This document shows positions 14,945-23,816 of a DNA stretch of 64,000 bases, piece by piece (positions within the stretch are counted from its first letter, which is position 1; each line of letters starts with the position of its first letter). Source of the stretch: Agathobaculum desmolans ATCC 43058 (GTDB taxonomy: Bacteria > Bacillota > Clostridia > Oscillospirales > Butyricicoccaceae); the NCBI RefSeq assembly GCF_000701665.1, contig NZ_JNJN01000001.1, positions 1 through 64,000 on the forward strand. Reading direction: 5' to 3'. The translations under genes were made by a program, and so were the position numbers. Under the pieces are notes generated by a model. The model saw nothing but the letters and a program-made list of their open reading frames with translations. It had not been told where the DNA came from and searched no databases.

Positions 14945-17590
14945 ATGAATACAGTCACACTGCCTGAGCAACTTACAGAGAAGAAACAAGGAAAACTCAC
15001 TATTTTTTCCAGCTACTTTACTGGTGCTGGCAAAAGTTATTCTATGTTGGAGAGCGCTGAACAGGCAAGACAAGCGGGGCTGGATGTAGTCATTGGCTTA
15101 CTCTCCTGCGAGCAGTGGCCTCAAACTCAATTTTTGGCTGAAAAGTTTGAGGTATTGCCTTATAAAACAATAATCCGGGCCGGGCGGACTGATTATGAAA
15201 TGGATTTGGATGCCTGTCTGAAAAGAGCGCCGGATTTGATTTTGGTTGATGATTTATCTCACTTGAACATGGATGTTTCGCGCCATATGAAACGCTATCA
15301 GGATATAGCGGAATTGTTGAAAGCAGGCGTGGATGTTTATACAACACTGAATGTTCAGCACATTGAGAGTATTCAAGATACCGTTTTTTCCATACTGGGA
15401 TATTCTGAATCAGAGCGTATTCCGGACCGTGTGTTTGATCAGGCGGACCAGGTGGAGTTTGTTGATATCGAGCCGGAAAGACTGCAGCAGCGTCTGCTCC
15501 AGCAGAAGAAGGGAGAGCTGCTTTCCGACTGTACTTTGTCACAATTAAGCGCACTACGGGAGATTGGTTTGCGCCGTTGCGCAGACAGAGCAGCTTTATA
15601 TACCCAAGGTTCCCAGAGTAAAATGGAATACCGCACTCGTGAGCACATTTTGGTGTGCCTTTCTTCTGCCCCTTCTAATGAGAAAATTATACGCACAGCA
15701 GCACGGATGGCAAGTGCTTTCCGTTGCGGATTTACTGCACTATTTGTAGAAACAAAGGAATTTCAGTGGATGCCTCAGACGGATAAAGAACGCCTCCAGA
15801 CCAATATTCATCTGGCGCAGCAATTGGGGGCATCCATTGAAACAGTTTATGGCGATGATGTTGCGTATCAGATTGCCGAATTTTCACATCTGTCAGGGGT
15901 CACAGAAATTGTGCTTGGCCGTAGCGGGATCCCGCATCATATGTTGTTCCGGAAGCCATCTTTAACTGAGCGGCTAATCGAACTTATTCCGGAACTTGAC
16001 ATTCACATCATTCCCGATAATGGATTGAATGGTCGGTTTGCTGCTAAACATCGAGAAATCATGCGTCTGCCGACCTTGTCAATTCTTGATTTGTTAAAAA
16101 GCGCGCTGCTCCTTGTTTTAGCTACGGTTATAGGATTTTTGTTTTATCATTTGGGCTTTACGGAGGCCAATATTATTACGCTTTATATTTTGGGCGTTAT
16201 GCTGGTTTCCATATCCACAAAGAGTTCTGTCTGTAGTTTTATTGCTTCCTTCGTCAGTGTGCTTACATTCAATTTCTTTTTTACGGAACCCAGATTTTCT
16301 CTGCATGCTTACGATAGCGGATACCCGGTTACTTTTCTTGTCATGTTTCTGGCCTCCCTGCTTACAGGCTCTTTAGCATCCAAACTGAAGTCCCATGCCA
16401 AACGATCTGCTCAGGTAGCATGGCGTACAAAGCTTCTTCTTGAAACGAATCAGAATCTTCAAAAGGCTCGAACGGAGGAAGAAATTATCTCGGTAACGGC
16501 AAAACAGCTATTAAAAATATTCCAACGAGATATCATTGCATACCGCATAAAGGAAGAAAAACCTGTGATGCCGGAAATATTTCTTGCAGACAGTACGGCT
16601 TCTCCGGAGTGTTACACCACTGATAAGGAGCGCGAGGTGGCGCAGTGGGTGATCACAAACAATAAGCGAGCTGGTGCAGGAACAGAAAACCTTTCCGATT
16701 CCTGCTGCACTTATCTGTCGGTACGAACAGGGAAGCAAATCTATGGGGTTGTGGGCATTGCCGCATCGGATAAGCCTCTGGACTCCTTTGAAACAAGTAT
16801 TCTTCTTTCTGTTTTAGGCGAATCTGCACTTGCCCTTGAAAACCAGAAGAATTTAGAGGAAAAAGAGGCTGCTGCGGTTTTGGCCAAAAATGAACAGCTT
16901 CGCGCCAATTTGCTTCGATCGATTTCTCATGATTTACGTACTCCTCTTACTTCTATTTCGGGAAACGCCAGCAATCTGCTCTCCAATGGAGATTTGTTTG
17001 ACGCAAAGACCAAGGAACAGATGTATACCGATATATATGATGATGCCATGTGGCTCATTAACCTGGTGGAAAATCTGTTGTCTGTCAGTCGGTTGGAAGA
17101 AGGACGGATGAACCTGCATGTATCTACGGAGTTGATGGATGAGGTGGTTGCGGAGGCCCTGCGTCATATTAACCGGAAGAGTGCGGAGTATCACCTGAAG
17201 GTGCAAAACAGTGAGGAATACCTTTTGGCGCAGATTGACGCAAAACTCATCGTTCAGGTCATCATTAATCTGGTGGATAATGCCATCAAGTACACTCCGC
17301 CAGGGTCCGAAATTGACATTGGGTGGAAACAAAAAGGAAGCTACATCTATATTTCCGTTGCAGATAACGGACCGGGAATCTCTGACAAAGACAAACCGCA
17401 TATTTTTGATATGTTTTACAGTGCGTCCAATCAGATTGCGGATAGCCGCCGCAGCATGGGATTGGGTTTGGCATTGTGTAAATCCATTGTCAATGCACAT
17501 GGAGGAGAAATCATGGTCACCGATCATTTGCCTCATGGATCCATTTTTACATTTTCTGTACCAGCCGGGGAGGTAGAACTGCATGAATAA
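14945..17590 (+). CDS. kdpD: Potassium sensor histidine kinase KdpD (second copy, 881 aa)
   Basis: Same domain plan as the kdpD at 2824: KdpD N-domain with Walker-like SYFTGAGKSY, LVDDLSH, Usp-like HILVCLSSAPSN, four membrane segments, GAF-like linker, HisKA with His662 in SHDLRTPLTS, and HATPase with DNAIKYTP, DNGPGIS and GLGLALC. The two copies are clearly diverged paralogues. This one has a conservative change in the P-loop (GKS for GKT) and LVDDLSH instead of LVDELAH. The ATG at 14945 is preferred over an upstream TTG at 14927 because of the GGGGGG ribosome site. kdpE overlaps its 3' end by 8 nt, marking it as the cognate kinase. Confidence 0.94.
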   Translation: MNTVTLPEQLTEKKQGKLTIFSSYFTGAGKSYSMLESAEQARQAGLDVVIGLLSCEQWPQTQFLAEKFEVLPYKTIIRAGRTDYEMDLDACLKRAPDLILVDDLSHLNMDVSRHMKRYQDIAELLKAGVDVYTTLNVQHIESIQDTVFSILGYSESERIPDRVFDQADQVEFVDIEPERLQQRLLQQKKGELLSDCTLSQLSALREIGLRRCADRAALYTQGSQSKMEYRTREHILVCLSSAPSNEKIIRTAARMASAFRCGFTALFVETKEFQWMPQTDKERLQTNIHLAQQLGASIETVYGDDVAYQIAEFSHLSGVTEIVLGRSGIPHHMLFRKPSLTERLIELIPELDIHIIPDNGLNGRFAAKHREIMRLPTLSILDLLKSALLLVLATVIGFLFYHLGFTEANIITLYILGVMLVSISTKSSVCSFIASFVSVLTFNFFFTEPRFSLHAYDSGYPVTFLVMFLASLLTGSLASKLKSHAKRSAQVAWRTKLLLETNQNLQKARTEEEIISVTAKQLLKIFQRDIIAYRIKEEKPVMPEIFLADSTASPECYTTDKEREVAQWVITNNKRAGAGTENLSDSCCTYLSVRTGKQIYGVVGIAASDKPLDSFETSILLSVLGESALALENQKNLEEKEAAAVLAKNEQLRANLLRSISHDLRTPLTSISGNASNLLSNGDLFDAKTKEQMYTDIYDDAMWLINLVENLLSVSRLEEGRMNLHVSTELMDEVVAEALRHINRKSAEYHLKVQNSEEYLLAQIDAKLIVQVIINLVDNAIKYTPPGSEIDIGWKQKGSYIYISVADNGPGISDKDKPHIFDMFYSASNQIADSRRSMGLGLALCKSIVNAHGGEIMVTDHLPHGSIFTFSVPAGEVELHE

Positions 17591-18287
17591 ACCTTTGATC
17601 TTAGTGGTTGAGGACGATACACCCGTTCGCAACTTAATTACTACAACATTAAAAGCCCATGATTACCGCTTTTTGACTGCGGCAAACGGAGAATCAGCTA
17701 TTCTGGAGGCTTCCTCCCACAATCCGGAAATCATTTTACTGGATTTGGGACTGCCGGACATGGATGGCGTGGAAGTCATCCACAAAGTTCGTTCCTGGTC
17801 CAATATGCCCATTATTGTAATCAGCGCCCGGAGTGAGGATACGGATAAAATCGATGCGCTGGATGCTGGTGCTGATGATTATCTGACCAAGCCCTTTTCT
17901 GTGGAAGAATTGCTTGCAAGACTGCGCGTGACACAGCGGCGCTTAGCCGCACTGCAGATTGGTTCTATCAATACAGATGCGGTTTTTACAAATGGCAAGT
18001 TAAAAGTGGATTACGCAGCTGGCTGTGCTTTTTTGGATGGGCAAGAGCTTCACTTAACCCCCAGTGAATACAAACTGCTGTGCCTACTTTGTAAAAATGT
18101 GGGCAAGGTGCTGACCCATACTTTCATTACCCAGCAGATTTGGGGAAGAAGCTGGGAAAATGATGTTGCCTCACTTCGCGTATTTATGGCTACCCTGCGT
18201 AAGAAATTGGAAAAAGAGCCGGGTTCTCCGCAATATATCCAGACCCATATCGGAGTCGGGTATCGCATGATGCGAGTAGAGCCATAA
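17583..18287 (+). CDS. kdpE: Response regulator KdpE (234 aa)
   Basis: An OmpR-family transcription factor. The receiver domain has the acidic pocket ED-D (10-12), phospho-acceptor Asp54 (LLDLGLPDMDG), Ser81 and Lys103 (LTKPFS). The C-terminal winged helix spans about 130-230 (LTPSEYKLLCLL ... HIGVGYRM). It overlaps kdpD by 8 nt, so translation is probably coupled. It is the only response regulator in the element and must serve both kinases or one of them. Proposed sites are the 11-bp-spaced repeats at 2710, 5502 and 12248. Confidence 0.95.
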   Translation: MNKPLILVVEDDTPVRNLITTTLKAHDYRFLTAANGESAILEASSHNPEIILLDLGLPDMDGVEVIHKVRSWSNMPIIVISARSEDTDKIDALDAGADDYLTKPFSVEELLARLRVTQRRLAALQIGSINTDAVFTNGKLKVDYAAGCAFLDGQELHLTPSEYKLLCLLCKNVGKVLTHTFITQQIWGRSWENDVASLRVFMATLRKKLEKEPGSPQYIQTHIGVGYRMMRVEP

Positions 18288-18416
18288 GAAACGTTAACTG
18301 ATATAGAGGTTGGAAACAGACCTGTTGGAGAGTATAATCCAGAGGTATATAGTTTTCTATTATAACGCTAATATTCTAATGAAATGCTATATTATGCTGC
18401 CTGTTGTTTGAAATAA

Positions 18417-19613
18417 TCAGGGCGCAAATACTATCATGGGAATGCGTTGTGAAAGGAATGCTCCTATGTGCTGAAATATATAATGAATTATTCTTTTGGC
18501 AAAAATGTTACTCTCTGTGGTATCCCACTCTGCCAACCGCACGATCTCCGCTGTTCCAGCCTCAAAATCAAACGAAATCTCGCCCCATTCACCGTCGTTG
18601 TCCACCTGATACAGGTAGACAGCGGCGGCGATTTTCTTTTTGTGTTTGGTCTGGGATTTGCGTTTCAGCCGGATCATATGAAGCACTCCGGCTTCTGTCA
18701 GCAAACAGGCCAAGTGTTCTACGGCTTTGCGGTAGGCTCGTTCTGCGCCGCTAGCGGAGCTGCCCTCAAAGAGAAGCGCCAATTCTTCAAAGGTCAGCCG
18801 AGTGCTGATGGGACTGACCCGTCCACAGGTCATACAGATGGCGTTTCTCTTTTCCAAAAGGGTCTGTTCCCGGTAATTCAGTTTTTCAAATGCTTCTCGG
18901 ACAGCTTCAGCCTGGATGCCGTTCCAGAGAATCTCCGTATAGTCCCAGTGTTCATCCCGGCTGACATCCTCGCCGGTTTCTTCGCTGTCCTCGTCCTGTA
19001 CGGTCTGGTAAAACGGAACACGGCTTCGGTTTTGATTGGCCAACGCCAAAAACTTCGCTGCGGTTTCACCTGAGCAGCTATGTTTCTGGGCATATTTCTG
19101 GATCGCCGCCTGTTCAGACTGACCGGATTGATTGTAGAGCCATGCAATTCCACGCACAGCCTTGTACTCATCCACATTTTCAAAGGAACCGGCCTCCTCC
19201 TGCATCCGGCAGGTCAAAAGGGCGTTCCCGATAAAATGATGGGCATAGGTCAGAAAATCTGCTCCTTGTGCGGGATCGTATTCTCGGAGGCAATCCAGTA
19301 TGGCAAGCACACAGCCCATTTTGTAGTCCAAAAAGCGTTCTGGGTCATAGCGATCCAGCCCCTCCCGCAGCAGGAAACGGCGAATACGGCCATTGAGCCG
19401 ATTTTCATAGTGGTACAGGAAAAAGGAGAACCAGCGCAATTCACGGCTCCGCACAGCCTCAATGATGTAGTCGTTCATATTTTCCAGAACAGGCGGTTCC
19501 GGGTCAAGCTGAAAGATGCGTTCCACTTCCCGCATGGTCAGACCCTTGGGGTCCGTCAGAAAACTGTATTTGGCACAGTAGCCGGGTAGCTCCCATGACC
19601 ACGCTGTATCCAT
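18417..19613 (-). CDS. Sigma-70-like protein of the mobile element (398 aa)
   Basis: Resembles RNA polymerase sigma factors: a region-2-like stretch near residues 85-150 (DRYDPERFLDYKMGCVLAIL ... YDPAQGADFLTYAHHFI) and a region-4-like segment near 245-300 (LTFEELALLFEGSSASGAERAYRKA). Such proteins occur in Firmicute integrative elements and probably regulate element genes. The last 20-30 residues look less conserved. It is transcribed away from the kdp island. The start at 19613 has GAGGGAAA upstream. The 129 bases between kdpE and this gene show no other feature. Confidence 0.65.
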   Translation of the reverse strand: MDTAWSWELPGYCAKYSFLTDPKGLTMREVERIFQLDPEPPVLENMNDYIIEAVRSRELRWFSFFLYHYENRLNGRIRRFLLREGLDRYDPERFLDYKMGCVLAILDCLREYDPAQGADFLTYAHHFIGNALLTCRMQEEAGSFENVDEYKAVRGIAWLYNQSGQSEQAAIQKYAQKHSCSGETAAKFLALANQNRSRVPFYQTVQDEDSEETGEDVSRDEHWDYTEILWNGIQAEAVREAFEKLNYREQTLLEKRNAICMTCGRVSPISTRLTFEELALLFEGSSASGAERAYRKAVEHLACLLTEAGVLHMIRLKRKSQTKHKKKIAAAVYLYQVDNDGEWGEISFDFEAGTAEIVRLAEWDTTESNIFAKRIIHYIFQHIGAFLSQRIPMIVFAP

Positions 19614-19645
19614 TTTCCCTCACCGCCTTTCTGGTGTTTCGTTGC

Positions 19646-20761
19646 TTAGTTCTTTTCTACTGCTTTCAGCAGTGCATCTTGGGTCATTTCCTGCTCATAG
19701 ACAGTGCTGGCATAACGCTGATCTGAAAGCGCACGGAGCATCTTATCTTTTGCCAGCTTTTTCATAGCCGCTGCAACTCCTTCATCCAGCTTTCCCCGGC
19801 GGGTATTTTGCAAAATGGTGTTCATACGGCGGGTATAAATGGCCTTGATAGGATGATCGTCGGCAAGCTCCCGCTGCTCCCGGCCTCTCAGATTGCCGAT
19901 TTGTCGGCACGTCCGTCCCCGTTGGTCACCGGGGGCCAGACCACCGCAGTATTTGGTATGCCGTGCGTCAATGGTGAGAAACCATCTGCCACAGATGGGG
20001 CATTTCTTGGGTGCATGGCCCACACAAAGACCCTCAAACAGATCGGAACGGAACATCCCCACAAAGGAGACATAGTGCATCCGCTTGACCAACTGTAGCT
20101 CCATCTTTCCGGGGCGAATGGCGGATACATACTGCACCGAAGCATTGGTTAGGGTCATCCAGGCCGGGTTATCCAGCGACAGAGTTGGCTCACCTTTGAA
20201 GAACTGCCCGAACATTGCCGCATAACCATCCGGGGTACGGTCATAGCCTGGTTCATTCAAACGCTCTGCAAATTTCGTCAGGGCTTCCTTGTATTGCCCC
20301 AGCGAATAACTCAAATGTCCCAGCACCTGTGCGATTCGGGCGAGCATGGTTGCCTTGCTATGCTGACCAGTCAAGGCACAGATCAGCTGCTCCTGCTGGG
20401 TAAGCTGCAAATAGGCTTTTGCGTCCTCCATATATTCTTCGGAAAAGATGGCTGCAAGTTTTTGCTCAAAATAGCTTCGATTCGATCGGGAGAAGGGTGG
20501 TGTAACCTGCAAAAAGGAGATGATCTCGCCAGCGGCCTGCTGCACCTGCGGCAGCAGCTCCATATCCACAGAACCGGTGTTCATCCCCTGAAGCAGCTGG
20601 TTCAGCACATTGCAGGGAGTATTCAACTCTTCAATGGTACTGTCCGGGATGTTCAGCACCTCGCAGCCAATGGTTCCTGTGGGCATGGTACTTCCCTCAT
20701 AGGTCACGGTGTCCTGCCAGAAATCCAGCGACAAAACTGCATGGTTGATGATCTGATCCAT
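19646..20761 (-). CDS. DUF6076-like element protein with Cys-rich finger (371 aa)
   Basis: An all-alpha-looking N-terminal part and a C-terminal zinc-finger-like motif (CPICGRWFLTIDARHTKYC, near residues 260-280). It resembles a family I know as DUF6076, found in Clostridia mobile elements, with no known function. The ATG at 20761 (MDQIINH) follows AGGAGGGAG and is preferred over earlier in-frame codons without a ribosome site. It is probably co-transcribed with the sigma-like gene 32 nt downstream. Confidence 0.6.
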   Translation of the reverse strand: MDQIINHAVLSLDFWQDTVTYEGSTMPTGTIGCEVLNIPDSTIEELNTPCNVLNQLLQGMNTGSVDMELLPQVQQAAGEIISFLQVTPPFSRSNRSYFEQKLAAIFSEEYMEDAKAYLQLTQQEQLICALTGQHSKATMLARIAQVLGHLSYSLGQYKEALTKFAERLNEPGYDRTPDGYAAMFGQFFKGEPTLSLDNPAWMTLTNASVQYVSAIRPGKMELQLVKRMHYVSFVGMFRSDLFEGLCVGHAPKKCPICGRWFLTIDARHTKYCGGLAPGDQRGRTCRQIGNLRGREQRELADDHPIKAIYTRRMNTILQNTRRGKLDEGVAAAMKKLAKDKMLRALSDQRYASTVYEQEMTQDALLKAVEKN

Positions 20762-20934
20762 GTTCTCCCTCCTGTCATGTTTTTTTATTTTCATAATAAC
20801 ACACAATTAAATTCTTGTCATGTTTTTTGAAAATGGCTTGTCATGCCATCAGCCTGTTTTTTTCGATTTTCCCCATAACCTATACAGAGGGGTGAAAAAA
20901 CTGCCCCATCAAAAAGGAAATGGAGGGAATCTGT

Positions 20935-21549
20935 ATGAATCTATTTGAAGTGGTGAAAGCCAGTATTAACGCACAGGAAGCAGCGCAGGCGTATGGAATC
21001 GACATCAACCGCCATGGCATGGCACTGTGTCCGTTCCATAATGACCGTCATCCGAGCCTGTATGTGTCGGATGACCACTACCACTGTTTTGCCTGTGGGG
21101 AGCATGGGGATGTGATCGACCTGGCCGCCAAACTGTTTGACCTTCGGCTGTATGATGCGGCCCGAAAACTGGCATCGGACTTTCACCTTGCACCGGACAA
21201 GCCCTTGCCGGAAGCCATTCGCCGGAAAAATGAACACAAAACCAGAGCACAGCAGCTTCGTGAGAACGAGCAGCTGTGCTTTCCTGTTTTGAACGAGTAT
21301 CGGCGGCTGCTCCTGGATTGGGAAAAACGGTATGCACCGCAAGCGCCGGAAGATGTACTGGACGAGCGGGTTGTAGAAGCCTGCCACCGATTACCCTGGG
21401 CAGAGTATCAGCTGGACATCCTGCTGCAAGGCGATTCCTATGAACGAGGCGAAACCGTAAGTAATCTAACGGCAGACGGATACATCCGCAAATTACAGGC
21501 CCGCCTGAGAGAGGAGCGATACCATGAACAACCCTGTTTGGATCGATGA
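20935..21549 (+). CDS. CHC2 zinc-finger primase-like protein (204 aa)
   Basis: Residues about 25-65 (MALCPFHNDRHPSLYVSDDH, then YHCFACGEHGDVIDL) form a CHC2 zinc finger as in DnaG primases; the catalytic TOPRIM domain is absent. Proteins of this size pair with a P4-type helicase in plasmids and integrative elements to start replication of the excised form. The ATG at 20935 follows TGGAGGG. It overlaps the next gene by 26 nt. It runs divergently from the DUF6076-like gene. Confidence 0.8.
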   Translation: MNLFEVVKASINAQEAAQAYGIDINRHGMALCPFHNDRHPSLYVSDDHYHCFACGEHGDVIDLAAKLFDLRLYDAARKLASDFHLAPDKPLPEAIRRKNEHKTRAQQLRENEQLCFPVLNEYRRLLLDWEKRYAPQAPEDVLDERVVEACHRLPWAEYQLDILLQGDSYERGETVSNLTADGYIRKLQARLREERYHEQPCLDR

Positions 21550-22819
21550 GAAAGGGAAAATCATCGAGCCGGAATATTGCCGGGATTTCCTGTCCCGGCA
21601 TCCCATGCGCTGTATCAATGACCGTTTTTATACCGTGGACGGCCCGCTACCGGATGAGAACAAATTGAAGCGGACGATTTATGAGGAAATCTCGCCCTAG
21701 CTCCATGACAAGGTCGCACAGACGGTGGAGCAGGTGATTAAGGCGTTGAAGCTGGCTGCATACACAGACCCTCTGCCCCTGCAATGTGACCGCATCCATG
21801 TGGCGAACGGCACTTATTTTCTGGGCGGTACATTCACAGAGGAAAAAGAATACTGCAGCAACCGTCTGTCGGTGTCTTATCGGGCAGATGCTCCTGCACC
21901 GGAACACTGGCTGCGGTTCCTTTTGGAACTGCTGGAGCTGGAGGATATTCCCGCCTTGCAGGAGTATTTGGGCTACTGCCTGATTCCGTCCACCAAGGGC
22001 CAGAAAATGCTCATGCTGATCGGAAAGGGCGGCGAGGGCAAAAGTCGGATCGGTGTGGTCATGAACGCCATTTTCAGGCTAAACATGAACACCACTTCTA
22101 TCCAGAAGGTAGAAAACAATCGTTTCGCCAGAGCCGACCTGGAGGGCAGGCTGCTCATGCTGGACGATGATTTGGACATGAACGCCTTGACCAAGACCAA
22201 CTATGTCAAATCTATCGTGACCGCAGAACTGCGGATGGATTTGGAACGGAAGAAAGAGCAGAGCTATCAGGGGCAGCTTTATGTACGCTTCCTATGCTTC
22301 GGCAACGGGGCATTGACTGCACTTCACGACTGCAGCGACGGTTTCTTTCGCCGCCAGATCATTCTGACCACCAAAGACAAGCCTGCGGATCGGTTCGATG
22401 ACCCGTTTCTTGCTGAGAAACTGATTGCCGAAAAAGAGGGAATCTTCCTCTGGATGCTGGAGGGACTGCGGCGGCTGATCGCCAATCACTATCACTTTAC
22501 CATCAGCCAGAGAGCCAAGGACAATATCTCTTCCGCTGTTCGGGATGCCAACAACATTCTGGACTTTCTCGATTCTGAGGGTTATGTGGCATTCAAGGCC
22601 GATTATGAAGCCAGCACCAAAAATCTGTATGCAGCGTATAAGCGGTGGTGTGAGGACAACGCAGAAAACCCGCTATCCCCAAAGAGCTTCGCAAACCAGC
22701 TTAGCCAAAATGCGGAACGCTACCATTTGGAGCCGGTCAATAACCTGCACATCGGCGGTGGAAAACGGTGTCGGGGATACATGGGCATTTATGTCCTGCT
22801 CTCGCCTATGGAGTTGTAA
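21524..22819 (+). pseudogene. P4-type primase/helicase interrupted by a TAG stop
   Basis: One reading frame runs from ATG 21524 (GAGGAG upstream) to 22819 except for a single in-frame TAG at 21698-21700 (...EEISP-stop-LHDKVAQ). The body carries a superfamily-3 helicase domain: Walker A LIGKGGEGKS, Walker B LMLDDDLD, then a C-terminal winged-helix-like part. Restarting at GTG 21725 would give a 364-aa protein that keeps the whole ATPase. So the gene may be broken, reduced to a shorter product, or hit by a sequencing error (CAG to TAG would suffice). Confidence 0.8.
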
Positions 22820-23243
22820 TGAAACTTCAAAACCTTCTGTTCGTGCGTTCATGCGTTCCTGACCGGGTACAGCCTGTGGAACGAAGGAACGCACGAACGC
22901 AAAAAATCGAAGTTCATTTTTTTATTGTTCGGCTCAGAGGGCGCTCTAAAATCCGCACTTCCCGATCAATGGTTGTGCAAACAGTGAAAAACACTACTGT
23001 AAACAGAATGCAAATCATCATTCGGTGATTTGCGAAACAGTGACGCTGGTATGCGGTAAGGTGACTATTTTCACGGTTTCGCTTGCAAGCCCACCTAATG
23101 GAAAAGTCGATGGGGTGCTGTTACGGACAGTTCTTCACAAAAGCAGTTCTGAACGATTTTTGAGAAGTAATTAAGATTAACTGTACCGTGCAACGTGTGT
23201 GCTCTACGGCAAACTAACTTTACTAAAGAATGAGGTATTTTCT
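22820..23243. other. Non-coding region of the element (possible replication region)
   Basis: I see no convincing gene. It holds a perfect 12-bp inverted repeat, GTTCGTGCGTTC at 22839-22850 and its complement at 22887-22898, and a perfect 8-bp one at 23010-23017/23026-23033 (GCAAATCA/TGATTTGC). Placement right after primase and helicase genes makes an origin for the excised circle possible; that is inference. Confidence 0.4.
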
Positions 23244-23465
23244 ATGAAATCCAATTTAAGAAATGAAATTAAGTCGTACATCGTGCGTTCCGGCTACACG
23301 ATGCAGGAAGTCGTTGACCTGCTTTCTGAGGATTACGGCTGGAGCGACAGCGTTTCCAACCTGTCAAACAAGCTCCAGCGGGAGTCTCTGCGGTATGTGG
23401 AAGCGGTACAGCTTGCCGACGCCCTTGGCTATGATCTCGTATGGCAGAAACGGAGGGACACATGA
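23244..23465 (+). CDS. Small HTH-like element protein (73 aa)
   Basis: Reads MKSNLRNEIKSYIVRSGYTM, then QEVVDLLSEDYGW and a helical tail: a compact helical protein resembling the small DUF6471-type/Cro-like proteins of mobile elements. The ATG at 23244 has only a weak GAGG site. It lies just before the presumed oriT and relaxase, so it may regulate or assist mobilisation. Confidence 0.6.
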   Translation: MKSNLRNEIKSYIVRSGYTMQEVVDLLSEDYGWSDSVSNLSNKLQRESLRYVEAVQLADALGYDLVWQKRRDT

Positions 23466-23727
23466 TGCCCGCCGTTCTTACCCGTCGTATCTCCCGTCCC
23501 CATCGAAAAATCCGCAGATTTGGAGATGGATGGCAGAGTGGATTTGCAAAATCTGCTCTACCTGTGAGCGGCAGAATTGAAGCAATCAAGAGTGCGGAGA
23601 GACTGTCGGTCACACCGCCTTTTGAGGATTTGGGTGCCACACACAAGCCTCTAAAGGCGGCAAGGCATCCGCAGATGCCGCATTCCCCCTCGGAGAGCCC
23701 ACGGCACTTTGCAGCCCTCTGGGATGA

Positions 23728-23766
23728 AAGTGTCATAGTGGGTTATTACACTTCCCGCAGGAAGTG
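23728..23766 (+). other. Candidate oriT next to the MobV relaxase
   Basis: The sequence CATAGTGGGTTATTACACTT followed by a perfect 7-bp hairpin (CACTTCC at 23749-23755, CGCA loop, GGAAGTG at 23760-23766) recalls the AGTGnGTTA-ACTT core of MobV origins such as that of pMV158. It is 50 nt upstream of the relaxase start, the usual place. The nick site itself is not determined. The rest of 23466-23816 has no gene I trust. Confidence 0.5.
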
Positions 23767-23816
23767 CATCCCCGGCCCCCAGCCGTCTGCCGCACAATGG
23801 AAAGGAGCTGATTTGT

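Noticed and set aside
21698-21700. Programmed readthrough or pyrrolysine at the TAG in the helicase gene
   Set aside because: No downstream structure or pyrrolysine machinery is visible, and a single CAG-to-TAG change explains it simply.
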